Positions 44,951-58,518 of a DNA stretch of 64,000 nt are shown here, piece by piece; the stretch's first letter is position 1; each line of letters begins with the position of its first letter. Made by a program: the position numbers and the translations under genes. The DNA is from Purshia tridentata. Taxonomy: Eukaryota; Streptophyta; Magnoliopsida; Rosales; Rosaceae. The DNA lies in the NCBI GenBank assembly GCA_003254885.1, contig QANT01001588.1, positions 1-64,000 on the forward strand, written 5' to 3'. The notes beneath the pieces were generated by a model that was not told the DNA's origin, did not search any database, and saw nothing but the letters and a program-made list of their open reading frames with translations.

Positions 44951-47085
44951 CAAAAAAAAAACTGCTATTTGAACACCCTACTTCTTCTGAGCCACCTGTT
45001 ATTGAACTTGAGGATCTGGTTAATTATGTACAACTATATTGAACTTGGAGGGGTTATTCATTCAAGTTCAATATAATTGTTCATAATTCTGATCCCTTTG
45101 TTTCTTTTATGGAAAGAGCCATATATAAATTTTGACGTATTGAATGAATTCTTCGTTTCAGCACTCATGTTATCAACCAACCTTAAAAAGGGTGTTAGAA
45201 TTCGTTTTTTTGTTGTCTAACTAATCTGAATAATATGTTACATGTTAGAAAGTTTTGATGTAAAACAAATGATAGAAAGAATCAAAGAGCAACTGGAACA
45301 TTGAGCGACAAAGAGTGGCAAAATCGGTACTATGTAAATTTGGTGTATGAGCTCTATTTTCGATTGTTAGGTACTTTTTTCGAAAGAAATGACGAGATGA
45401 GTCAAATTTATAGCTTAACCGTAATATAGGTGCTCTTCTGAGCATATAAGGTCGTTTATGACTTGAAAACAACAATTTAAGTATTTTGCAAATTTTCAAT
45501 AAAACTTTGATTTCCATTATTATTCAGAGTATATTCAATAAAACTTTGAAACTTTTCTCTTGACTCTGTGGTAGACTCCACATTATCTTGCTAGGATTTA
45601 TGCTAGTACTTTTTTAGTTACTTTTGCTGCGTCACTTGACAAATTAGAGATTATGATTTGATCTGATCTCCTAGTTGATCAAGATATATGTTTGCTTCTC
45701 CTAGTTAATTATGAAATAAGTTTTCTTTGGTAGTTGATTATGTAATAAAGGTTTTTTTCTTAGTCTATTATGATTTCTACTATTATAAATTCCTCCAAGA
45801 TAGAGAAGAATAAACAATAGAGAAACAGAGAAAAAGATTTTTGGCATCACAAAGTTCCAATTTGAACTTTCTTATTGAAGATTCAACTATACAAGTGAAA
45901 GCTAAAGGATCACAGTGGAACATTCACTGTGGTAAGCCTCTTTTTTCCAATAAAGGGCGTTGAAAATTATCAATATTTTGGAATCGCTGACTAATATTTG
46001 TCCTGTCAGTCATGGAGTGTACCAAAAATCAAATTATGCAAAATTTAGTGGGTTGTTGTTATGTTTCCAGGTTGAGGGAGACTTTAAGGATTTAATGGTT
46101 TGTTCTGTGCTTGTTTGTTCCTTGAAAGCTTGACCTTAGAGAAGTGCAAAATGGTCTCACATTCGGTTGTTGCATTCGCTGGTCCATCACTTGGTCTGAA
46201 TGAGTTGAAAAAATAGATATTTCTGCAGTTAATCATAAAGCTTCAAGGCTATAGCAAGAAAGAATTTCATGCACTAACCCAGTTTGCATCGTTTCCTGGG
46301 CTTCATAATCATACATTTGATCAAAGCATGCCAACAACATTTGGAAACCTCATGCATCTGGACTTGTATATCCTTTCGTGCATGTTACACACACCACATA
46401 TCATATTTTAGTGTTAGATCATAGTTTAATTTTCCCAGGGCTCAATTATTGCCCTAATCATTGAGTGGATTTTTTGATCTAACGTTAACAACTAACCACA
46501 TGTGTTAGACAAGAAGCTGATTCATCTTCTCCTTTGTATTTGTAAAGCGTCAGTCTCATGATATGCCCATGGCCATTGGTGGATTGGTTGGGGTAGGCTT
46601 TGTCTATAACACCAACACTTGGAGACTAGTGACTAACCTTTCTTTGCTTCTCTTTCTTTTCATTCTTGACCAAGTTTTATATAAAGCTTTACAAACCAAG
46701 CCTGGCGGCAGCTCATGTTGGAACTTAAGACATTGATAAGAAGGGAGAGGGGGATAATCAGAACTTTTCTAAAAGTTAGAGCCGACTTTTCAAATAATAA
46801 ATTTCAGACTTATAGTCCATAATACCCTTGATAAAATCATCATATTAAAAATGAAATTTCAATCGCACCATGATTCAATTCTCACAAATTATTCATGTAG
46901 AACAAGAACAAAATTGGGGCCAAGAGCATTGGATCTCAGAAATCTGGTAATGGGATGTAGCATCTCCAACTACAGAAATCTGCATGTTAATTTATCCGTC
47001 AACAGTTCATATATATCTTCAAATCTACATCCGTCAGATCTAACTAATTCTTTCCAGACAGCCTATGTTTGTTTACATCAATTTG

Positions 47086-47124
<39 letters not shown>
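47086..47124. repeat. 39-base poly-A run
   Basis: An uninterrupted A tract on the plus strand. It may be a retroposon tail or simple expansion; no retroelement body was recognised upstream. Confidence 0.9.
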
Positions 47125-47126
<2 letters not shown>

Positions 47127-47288
47127 CCTGTGGTTTAATTTAGCAGGCTAAAATTACATCTACCATTTTCATGTTACAAAAATTGTACATAGAAACACTA
47201 TCACGGCCTACCTAGAGCTCACTTGGGCAATTCATTCTTCAACATATTTACCAATAAAAAGCCAAGTGACTAACTGCTGTCTTGATCT

Positions 47289-49709
47289 TTAACCCACACT
47301 TTGGGCATTCTCTGGATTTCTAGAGAGCACCATATCAGCAAAATGAAGAAGTCTTCTTAGTCTCAAAACCATATCACAATGAAAAGGCAGTGCAGTTCGC
47401 CTCTCCAGGAATGCTGGGCTCACAGTCATCCAAGAGAGAGCATGAAGCTCTGCCGCAACAGATTCAAGAATCACATGAGTCTCAATTTCAAATTCTCTAG
47501 CTTCTGAGTTTGGACTCCTTCCAACTTGTTTTGTATTACTTCTCATGATTTTTTCTTGGCTAAAGTTATTACCTCCATAATGATCAATAAGACTGACCAA
47601 AAGAACTGAAGGCCATTCTTCTTTACAGTTACTCCTATGATCTTTCCTCATGGTAGGTACAGCTTTTGAAACCACAAAACAAGTAGAAAGGGGAATAGCA
47701 GAGCCTTTGCTGTGAAGAAGATGGGCTAGTGGTGGTGATTCAGCAGTGAGGCATGTGGGCAGCTGAAGAGGTGTTGGAGGGAGGAAACGCATGCTTGGTG
47801 AGGGGATCAGAATGTAGGAAGCAGGTGTGGAACCAAGAGACTTCACGGGGGTGAAGCCTTCCAGATATCCCGAGGAGCCCACACCAATACCACCTTGAGC
47901 TCCTGCAAGAAGCTTGGAGTTAATAATATGATCAAACAACTTCATAAAGTGGCTCAGTATCAAGCAACTGATGTGATTAACCTAACTGAACTATTCATAA
48001 TAGAAAAGTTTCTGTAGTATGCAACATACAATTTTTTGTGTGAAATCAAGACAACCATGGTCTGTAATTGCATTCATAATGTCCTAATTAATGCTGTTAA
48101 CTTTTGTTCCATTGCTTCTTTTTCCCTCTTTTCTTTTGAACCATAAACAACAAAAAAAAAAAAGGAACAAATATCACTGTGAATTTAGAAACTGATTCCA
48201 ACAATTTCCAATGCAGGCAAATGGAAAAGATGCAAAGGGTGCCATTTCAGTTGAATTTAGAAACTGTTATTCCAACAATTGCCAAAGGTGGGTTTTATTT
48301 CATGAATATGATCAAGTAGTCGTAGCTCCAAGACTTCCATAAGAATATAGAAAGAAAGGAAAGAGAAAAAAAAAGGGAGAATCACAACTAAATAGACAAC
48401 TGATCTAAATTTATTTCTAAACGATACTTGCTGTTTAGAAATTTATTTAAGATGCTTAATTTTAAGGGCTTGTTTATTAACAATTGAAAGACTTGATACT
48501 TACAAAAAATAAAATAAAAACAAGAGGACAAATTCCCAGTTCACAACATCCTAAAAATTATTAGGTGAAAAAACGCAAGGAAAAAGCTAAATTAACTTGA
48601 GCAAAAAATCTCACTTTTAACGGTTAATTTAATTTTATTCTAAAGCATAATGAGTTACTCAAGTTTTTACAAATGATATCTCTGATCAGTGATCAATAAT
48701 TTAATTGTGAAAAAATACCTTATAGTTGCGTGCAAATTAATAAGCAAAATCTTTTATATTGCAACGTTTTTCAAGAAAAAGGCACACATGTAATGAGAGG
48801 GCAAGCCGTGGTGCAACAGTATGGTTGCACCATTGTGACTTGAAGCTCATGGGTTCCAAAAGGGAAACAGCCTCTTCTCAAGCAAGCATCAAGTTGTGTA
48901 TATCCAATCCTCCCCAGACCCCACAGTGGCTGGAGCCTCATGTACTGTACCACCCCCCACAAGTGCCTATTCGGTTTATTCTTTGAATGGTTACAACCAT
49001 TAAATACTATGCCAAATACAATTCAAGTACTAACCTAGGTCATGTATTAGCAGTTAAGGAATAAAGCATAACCTCCACAGTATTAACGTCAAGTGTTGGA
49101 CAAGTGGGGTGCTGATATTAAATTGCTTTTTCATTCAAATCAACAATGAATGGAAATGAGGACTTGAAGAACTAACTCACCAGGAGATGGAGTATCTGCT
49201 TGTAAAACTAGATGCAAAGAATGATCAATTGCAATTGTAACAAAGCTGATGCTTTGCACCCACTGAAGCAAACTCCTTGAGCTGTCAATCAATGTATGTG
49301 CACCCATAAGCTGCTTTCTCGCAGAAGGTTGTCCTAAACCACCTTTCATGTATCCAGATATTTTTGAGTGAGGGCTGCCATAGAGAGGGCCAGGTGATGA
49401 AGGTAGGGTTCTTTCTTGAATCAAACTCATTTCCTGCTGCTGCAAGGAAGGCCCATTACTACTAGCAGACATCCCATCAGACACAGACCGCCGCAATTGC
49501 AAGTTCCATTTTTTAACTTCTGAACCCCCAACTGAATTAATTGCTTTCTGCCACTCTGTTTAAGGGGAAAACACAAAAACTCAACATCAATGCCAATTTG
49601 AGAAAAGAGAATAAAATAAGTGTTGAAAATGGTTTCAAAATAAAGGCTGTACAGAATAATATAGATTGCAGTACTGCATTTACCAACAGGAAAAAAAAAA
49701 AAAAAAAAN

Positions 49710-49763
<54 letters not shown>

Positions 49764-52700
49764 ATGTGGGCACTTTATCTCATGATATAATTGTCACCTA
49801 TATATAATTGATCTTCCATTACAGTTCATCACTAAAAAACCAGTAATGCATAATACAGTTTCCATTCAATATTGTTACAGCTTCCTAATAGCACCTTAAC
49901 ACCAATGGACCTTCAACAGAAAGGTGTAAAAATTGGAAATGTAAAATGATGGGTCATATTGTATACCTTGGTATTCAAGTTCATAGAAACTTCCAATGCG
50001 TGCAATCACAAAGTCTCTGGGTTTAGCGACACCGGTATCAGAAGAGCATCCTTGCAGTATCTGACAGCCTCGCTGCAGAACTTGCACAAAAAGGCACTCC
50101 AGTCCCTTTGTGTCCTGTCTACTGCTAATTCCACCAAAGGGGGATATGTGGGTATCAAGTACTTCTCCCCTTGAATCCGTCCAGATGCATATCAACCAAC
50201 GCCAATCCTCTGTCCATCCATAGCAACAATGTAGGCTTGGAGACTTATCTAGTTCAGATCCATCAGCTTGAGAGCCTGATCCAGCATCCACACTTCCACC
50301 CAAACTTGCACTCTGCACAAAGCCTCCACTACTATCATCTGACAATGGCTTTGAAGATTCTGGTGGTAAATTACCAAGAGCTAAAGGTAAAAATCCACGC
50401 TCTAAAGAACCGGGTTCCGCAAGAATAAAAAGTGGTTCAAACATGTAGCAAGTCTCATCTTGCAGGGAAATATCTCCAATTCTGTTAGGATCACAGCTTA
50501 CTGCTCCAGTTCTTGTTGTTTGCCATGAACTATCCCAGGTACCAGTCCTCAAACTAGCATCAATTTCTCCCTCTCTCGAAATGGAATGCCCAGTAATTCG
50601 AGGGCCAACACAGTCCTTCCACATCCCCGGACTGGGAGAAGACATTTGTGTGAGGACTGAATGAGATCTATTAGACAATGATGATGATTGGACTGTATCA
50701 TTTGAGGATCCTCTTGATATTCGACGAGCCTTGTTGTAAACAGTAAAAGCAGTCTCCTTAAGAACTACAAGCTCATTCAGTGAAGGACTAGTAACTTTAA
50801 AAATGGCATCAACTGTCACAATCTGCAGTACCAATTTAGGAATACTAAACCCAGAAAGCATTAAAATATTTGATATTGATGCTTCATCCACTGCTGCAGA
50901 GTAGCTTAATGCCTTCGAAACCTGACTGTGCAATATAGATCTCCGTTCTTTGTCTGACTGGAAAATGACTGATCCAATAGCAACAGAAGATTCAATGACA
51001 GTCTGTAAAACTGCACTAGGCTCAGGGAAGGGGCAAACAACATAAATCACCTGGATACAAAGAACCAACCGAAAAATGTGATGTCAAATCTGTTGGCCAA
51101 TTAAGATCAGTGTTGAACAGAATGGTGATGCAAAAACAACTGAGTGAAGTTGGTTCTCCAATATGCAATATAGTGATCTGCTGTGTTGGCTATGGTATGT
51201 TGAACAGAATGGTGATAACCATTCCAAATTACAGCCCCATCCCCTCCCAAAAAAAAAAAAGGAAAGAGAAAAAATCACGGCCTCCTTAAGAAAATGAAAA
51301 GGTGTTAAGTGGTTCATAATTAATCTTGAGCATATAGTAGTTAAAAAAATTTTTCAATTAAATATCAAAATAGAAAAATTGACTTTCCAAGGTACTCAAA
51401 AGAATCCCAAGAAGATAAGTAAACTTTCCAAATTCACATATACTTCTGAAATCTAAATATCAATTTATAATAATTGTAGGAACAACATGAAATTTCTATA
51501 AACACCATACAACAATAAATCAATAATTGAAGGCAAGTTTCAGTTGGTACTGCTACTCACCATACAAGGACCACTACTTCCTTCTTTTGCATTTGCGGAC
51601 AAGTATTGACCAAGTTTCAAAGCTTTGAGAGCCTTTGAGAGAGACTTAAGGTAGCTCATCAAGTCCCAGCCATTCGAAAGAGAGAGAAAATAATCGCTTA
51701 TTGAGCCTACAATAGATGCATTGCTGCTTTCTATCTTCATTGCTTGAGGGCAATCAAGTAGGACAAACCCAGAAGATGACCATTTGCCAGAGTCAACCTC
51801 CATTTGGTTGCCAAAACTCTGGGGTAAATGAGTTCCCAGTTTGCATGTTTCATAGACTGGAGAAAAACCAAAAAGAATTAAAACACGGAAAGAGAGAGGG
51901 GGAGAGGGGGATAAAGTAAAGGAACAATTATTTTCTCTTCTACTAAACAAAGAAAATCTGGAAGCTGCAAATTAATCATAGATAGGAAACTTAATAGATT
52001 AATAACATGGTAAGTTACAGAGAAAGTGGACCAGCATTCCACCAACAAAGCTACCCTAAGCATACAAAAACCAGGCACCAAACATACAATAAGTGAGAAA
52101 ACAGGAGCTTTACAGTCCATGTATAAAAGAAAAAATAGGCAGTCTCTGAACACCGAGGGGAGGGGGGGATAAAGTGAAGGAACAATTATTTTCTCTCCTA
52201 CTAAACTAAGAAAATATGGAGGCATGCAAATTCACCATAGATAGGAAACTTAATAGATTAGAAATATGGAAAGTTACAGAGAAAGTGGACCAGCAGTCCC
52301 CAAAAAAGCTACCCTAAGCCTACAAAAACCAGGCACCAAACATACAATAAGTGAGCAAACAGCAGCTTTACAGTCCATGTATAAAAGAGAAAAAAGGTAG
52401 TGTCTGAACACTGAGGAAATTGGATCCAATGGCATGGCCCAAAATCAAACTTTACCCTAAAGCCCGTCCACAGTCTGCCCGACCTTACTTCCCTTCAATT
52501 AACAACTCAGAAAATTTTCTTTCAATTAACACATTAACACTTTGAGAGAATAGATTGTTTTCTCCGAAGAAAATTCTCTAGTTACTATTCTCTTAAAGAA
52601 GGATGGTCTAACAATTTTTCTATTTTCAGGGGTTGACTAGTTATGTAAGACTTAACATAGTTTATACTGTTTCGCGGCCTTTTCAAAAGGATAGAAAAAT

Positions 52701-55700
52701 TCCATGCCCCATACCTAACTAGCCCAAGGTGGGGTCAGGGTAGATGCCTGAGGCAGAAATATTCAGTAAAAAATAGGTATTCCCTTCTATGATTGGGATT
52801 CTTGAGTTAAAATGTTAAAGCTTTGTCATCCTTCTTGACTGATAGCATAATTTTTCTCCTCTGCTAACACAATGACGCAGAACCAAGAGAGAGAAGAGAA
52901 CAGAGAGAAATAGAAGAGGAAGAATGAGGAAGGAAAGAAATAGAAAATCACAAGAGAAGAAATTCTGATGTTACTTTTAATAACCAAGTCTGTCAAAAGA
53001 ACGATACCATAGCCAATTTATAGAGACCAATCCAAAATCAACTTGAACTATATATTCCCTAATCAAATAAAATTTCCCAATTAAGTCCCTGAAAAATAGG
53101 ATCTACATCATTTTTCATCACATAAGCAACTTCTGTAACAACAAAAGTCTTGTAGTACAGGTAGATTGTTATTTCCTTCACTATGATACTCCAGGTATTT
53201 GTGCAACAATAACATCAATACCGGAAGACGAACAAAAAACTTGTAAAAAACAAAGAAAAGTAGACGATAATAATCTCCATTTGAAGCAAATTACTACTTA
53301 CCAGTTCCTAGTTGTTGGAAAAAATCAGCAGCGGCAGACGTAAGGGGATCAATGTCTGGACATATAACATAATAAGTAATCTGCAACAATTAATGAGCAG
53401 AAAGTTGAAGAACCATCGACAAATGCAAGCAATTTCAAATATCCTTCCACAATATACAGGGATGTAGTAAGCACAAATAATTTACATCTGACATTTTTTT
53501 TTTTTCAATTGGTTTCACTAAACTTACAGGTTTTTGTAGTGCATATGGCTCAAGGGGAGCCTTTTCCCAGAGATGAAGAGAGTTTGCTGATGTCTTAAGC
53601 CAATCATCCTGATACCTAATACACAAATCATTATTTGCACATTTTCTCTATATGTGACAGATACAAAAGGAGATAATTTCAAATATGCCAACAAATTCAC
53701 ACTGGTAAACCATATTTCTAGAAACCTTTTGACATATGGCTATATTACCAAAATATGAGATTCCTATTTATGTCTAGGTATCACTCTGATGAAGGCAAAT
53801 TCTTTGATGCTAACTAATATGGAGTTCAATATGAGATTTCCCCATTGACCATATAGAACATGTTACTTTTGGTACGAGAGGTTAAAAAGTCCTAATCTCT
53901 TTGAATGTAACATCATATGTTGAGGGCTACTCTAGTACACTTTATATAGTCTGGTTTCATGGTTATGAGTTAATTAAAGATAATGCTAATTTATACTAAT
54001 CTTTGGGTTAGTTTGAGTGTCATTTGGCTATTTCAAATATCAACCTTCTCTATGTAGGAGGTCATAGAATCCTCCATATTGTGTTTGAAATCCATGCTCG
54101 TTAGATATAAATAATTTCTGTTAACATGGCACAAACAATGTCTAATCCCACTTCCAGCTGTGAATAAAAGTGTTATCAGGACACATACCCAACAAGTATA
54201 GCAGGCGATGGAATAACAAAAATTGTCGGTCTTAGCCGAGAGCATATCTGCAGGTCAGATTCAGAACTACAGTTTTCTTGGTTTGACCTTCTTTGAGATG
54301 TCTCATCCACTTTTGCTACATCCATTGCACTAGACACTGTTGAAAATCAAACTGTTTGGTAAAATGAAATCAACAATCACATCAAGTACAGAAAAGCATG
54401 ACTATACCTTTAAGGCAAGTTGATCCAACAGAACAAGACAGTGATGGGCTCAATGGTTCTCCAATAGATAGTGCCACAGTACCTGATGAATCTCTGCACT
54501 CACTTATAGTGGACTCAGCAGAAAATCCATCAACTGTGCTTTCACCTGATTGGTTGCGGCCTTTGCACCAGTCAGTGACAGACAATGGCCCATCCAAAAT
54601 ACCAAATGCAGATTTTAAAGCTGTCTTTATGTCAGACTGCAGCAAACTAATCACAGATGAAGCATGAACCTGAAAATGGGGGAAAAATAATTCTATGATA
54701 TCTGTTATAACAATATAATCCCATAATAAGGTCTCAAATAAGTATCACAAGGAAAACTAGTAACCTACAGATATATATTATGATTGAAAAGACAAAAAGT
54801 TGACATGAAAAGTAACCTAATAGCCTTTTACATCATATTTGAAAATACACTTAACAATGACTTGGAAGCGGTCATATTCAAGAGTTGAAGAAGCAACACA
54901 CTGTTTCACACTGCTGCTAAAATTATGACCATAAGTGGCACAAAATATATCCTGATATCTATGCCAAAAACACTGCATGCTCTTTCAAGCAGTTTTTTTT
55001 CCCCTTTTTTTTAATAAGGATTCTAGCTTGATTATCCAAGAAACTTATACCATATCTGGTTAGCTTTTGGTTAAAATTTGGCCTCATACATTGATTTGAG
55101 TCTGTAACTACTAACCAAAAACAAAACTATGACAAACAAGTGATAATCATAATTTACCAGGCATCAAAAGCAATTTAATGCAGTGACATATAAATCTATC
55201 AGCGACAAGCACTGATTAACTAATATTCTAATCCAATGTTCATATAATCAATCTCGCATTAGAGCCTATCCATAATGTGGTTTGACAGTGGCATATAATA
55301 GAGATCAGCATCAGCATGCTCTTAGAACATGAACAACAATTTATACACAATATATAACAAAAGCTTACATCAGCAGAGAGTGGATCAACTAACTCCACAC
55401 CAGCAATGTCCAGAGAGTGACAAGAGGCCAGAGTACCTCCACAACCTGCATGGACCATCGAAGGCCCACAAGAAAATCCCTTCCTCCACTGCTCTTCTAA
55501 CGCAAGCCAACCATAAGGACCATCTCCGCAATCTGAGTCCAGGGCCAAATCAACAAATGAAGTAGCTTGTTGTACAAGTAATGTAATACAATCAAGAAGT
55601 TCCTGAAGGGGTTGTCTTTGCCCATAAGTAAGCATCCCTTCCTCATTAAATAAAGCATGAGGCAAAGATGAGCTGATTTCCATACTAGGAGAACTTGTGG

Positions 55701-58481
55701 GTTTTGAGACTCTAGGAGCTCCTACAGAGCGCCAAACACCAACAGGTGCATTGAGATGCCCATCTATCATTCCTCGATCAATCTCTCCAGCAATTCTAAC
55801 TGGTATGGATTCTTTCCTCTTCGCCTCATACTTTCCAGATATGTTTTCTCGCATAATACTTGGGTCACCGAGCAGCCTACTAAAACCAATAGATGAGAGA
55901 CTACTTGAAGACAATAAGGTGTGCCGTATCCTACACATTGATGCTTGGAATATAAGGCATTCAATTTCAGTTGCAAGAATGGTCCTCATACACAGAACAG
56001 GATTTTCTGATTCAAATGTGCCTTCTGTGATTTTCCTCTGGGCCGCTTTGACGGCATTTGTAGAATTGAGGATAGGGAATGAAGATGGTGCCACCCCATC
56101 ACGTGTGAGTACAGTGCCATTACTACTTGTAAACAATCTTCTATCTTGTTGCTCTTTTCCACTCTCCACATGAGTGTAATAGTTCTTCAACCGGAAAATA
56201 CTGCTCGCATCCTTCTTTCCGGGAAATGCTTTTAAAGTCATTGCCATGCCAGTCTTCTCGTCAGATCCATCAAAGCAAGGAGAAGAAGGTGGTGTTGCAC
56301 CATATGTGTAATTACTTGCACTTGAATTTGAACTCTCCACTTTTCGAGAAATTGGCAAGTATGGGGTTCTGAAAATGGATGATGAGACTTCACTTGTAGG
56401 GGTTTCAACAGCTCCATATTCAGGAGCAAATGTCATCAATGCCTCAGCTTTTATGATGTGATCAAATTCACTTATATTAGATGCTGAAGAGCAGTTCATT
56501 GGACCTGAGGGCATAGCACTATTTATGACTCCTTCATTTTTGCTAGGCGTCTCTTCTATGGCTGCTGGAGGCGCTGGAATAAAGCTTTCAAAGGATGCAA
56601 AACCATCAGTCAAAAGCATCTGATCAGAAACATCCATCACCCCAACTGAATTGTCAACTACATCACCACAATCTGGTGCAGAGAACAAAAAAGCCTGAGA
56701 TTCTGCAGTTCCCGGGGGCTTCACAAAACAAAGAAATGTGATCAGATCACAAAAAGGCACTCATGTCATTTAAATGTAATAAACAATACTTGAGTCCCAT
56801 AGATCAATAGATATGAATATTCCCACAGAAAGTCCACGAGTCTTGGGTCTTAATTTCAGTTCACTGGTATATAATTTTTTTATCCAATGTCAAATAAACG
56901 TTTCCCTTCATTTTTATAAAAGAATTATTAACAAATATGATGGATCCAGAAAAAAAAATTGCCACACAAAGTGCAAACAAGAAGCCTTGTAAAGCATAAT
57001 CCTCAAAATATGCACTGCTTTATGATGGTATATGTAGAAATCCGAGAGGATAAGAAAATACCTCCCCAAAAGGCAAAGAATCATCTTCAAATAAGTCACC
57101 AAAATCTCCAAACTCATTAAGCAAAGCATGGATATCAGTGCCCATATCTCTGTCATCACCATCCCAATCCCAATGAGATCCAATCTGCTCATTCACAACT
57201 CCAGTCATCGCTGAGTTGTTGACTTCCATGGAACCAAAATCAGACTTATATGTATCCTGCAGAGAAGCACTTGTGACTGTACCCACTTGAGTAAATGACT
57301 CCGTCATCCCAGCTCGGGGACGCTTAGAACCCTGTAGGGAAATAATAGTCACTTATCCCACAAACTCATCTCACAGAAGCAAACAGTAATATTAGATAAT
57401 CTGTCTGTACACTAGTTCAAGGATACAGCAGATAATCCACCATAGCTGACTCAGCACTGTAAAATATAGTCTAACACCTTAAGAGAAACCTCTGTAAAAT
57501 TATTTTGTTTCTTATTTGTATTTTCTAGAGTCAGATATAGTGATATCACAGACATGCAATTATTTAGCATGTCCTTCTACTAGTTCTCAGAAGCTTCCAA
57601 GTTTAAGATTGCTTATTTAGCTTGAAATGTGTTACCAATGAGTGTCCATATACCATACGTGAAATATTTTGCTTAAAGAACAGATGAAGTACCAATTTGG
57701 AAATATCATTTTCCAATCGATCATTAAAAGGTAAACCAGACTGTCTACAGGTTAAAGAATCGGCATCTGCCTCGAGTTCACTGGCTCCTGTAGCCATCTT
57801 GTAGTCACTATCGCTGGAGCTGCTGCTTATGCTACTAATGCTGCTACTATTACTGCTGTTACTACTATTATAACCATGTGGTGTGCGAATCCCATTGGTT
57901 TCGTTACATTCCTCCATAGGATCTATGTTCCCAGAACTGCTGAAACCAGAACAGTAAAGAAGAAAGAGAAAATAAAATTTTAGCCACCATATTTAACTTT
58001 ATCTATAATTATATTGTTATAATGAATTTCAATAATAAGAGAGTTTAGTTTCAAGAAATAAAACATCAAAACAAAGGTCAAATATATAGAGTTTAAAACA
58101 TCAAGTCAGATTAAGTGACACAACAATGACAAGCAACTTTATCAACCTCATAAGAGAAAAATAATAAAATGATGAACAAGTATGTGCAGATTGATAAAAA
58201 TAGACCTAGTATAATACCTTTTCAGTAAGAAACAGAACAGTTTTATCATGAAAAAGTAGAAACTAAACAAACACAGTGAACCTATAGATTTTCATTCTTT
58301 CCAAGTCCTCTTTGACCTATGAACCTTAAACTACATTTTTCAAATTCCACTCATCAACTTTTGCATGTTTCCTAACCTAACCCCCATATAAATCTAAACT
58401 CCAATTCTGTTACTGTTGTTCTATGTCAAGCTGATGATTATTTGTGTATGTCAATTCTGTATACACATACCCCTGTATGTA

Positions 58482-58518
<37 letters not shown>

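Larger units (their letters stand above)
44246..47288. other. 3-kb intergenic region between DWF5 and MED13, repeat-rich
   Basis: Contains the DWF5 leader and promoter (to about 44560), a foldback element (44570-44950), AT-rich DNA, and a stretch at 45600-45960 that could be a worn LTR-like fossil (TATTATAAAT, then AATAAA), which I cannot prove. A poly-A run lies at 47086-47124. MED13 3' UTR is probably at 47150-47288. I see no gene. Confidence 0.5.

Noticed and set aside
45245-45517. 90-codon minus-strand frame between DWF5 and MED13
   Set aside because: No recognisable domain, no splice context and AT-biased composition like random intergenic DNA; not supported as a gene.
45600-45960. Possible worn LTR between DWF5 and MED13
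   Set aside because: Only a TATA-like word and AATAAA were seen; without ends, target duplication or coding remains it is mentioned only as a possibility in the gap entry.
49427-49807. Open frames made of Phe or Lys runs over the poly-A tract
   Set aside because: They are translations of a homopolymer within a MED13 intron and its border; no protein is implied.
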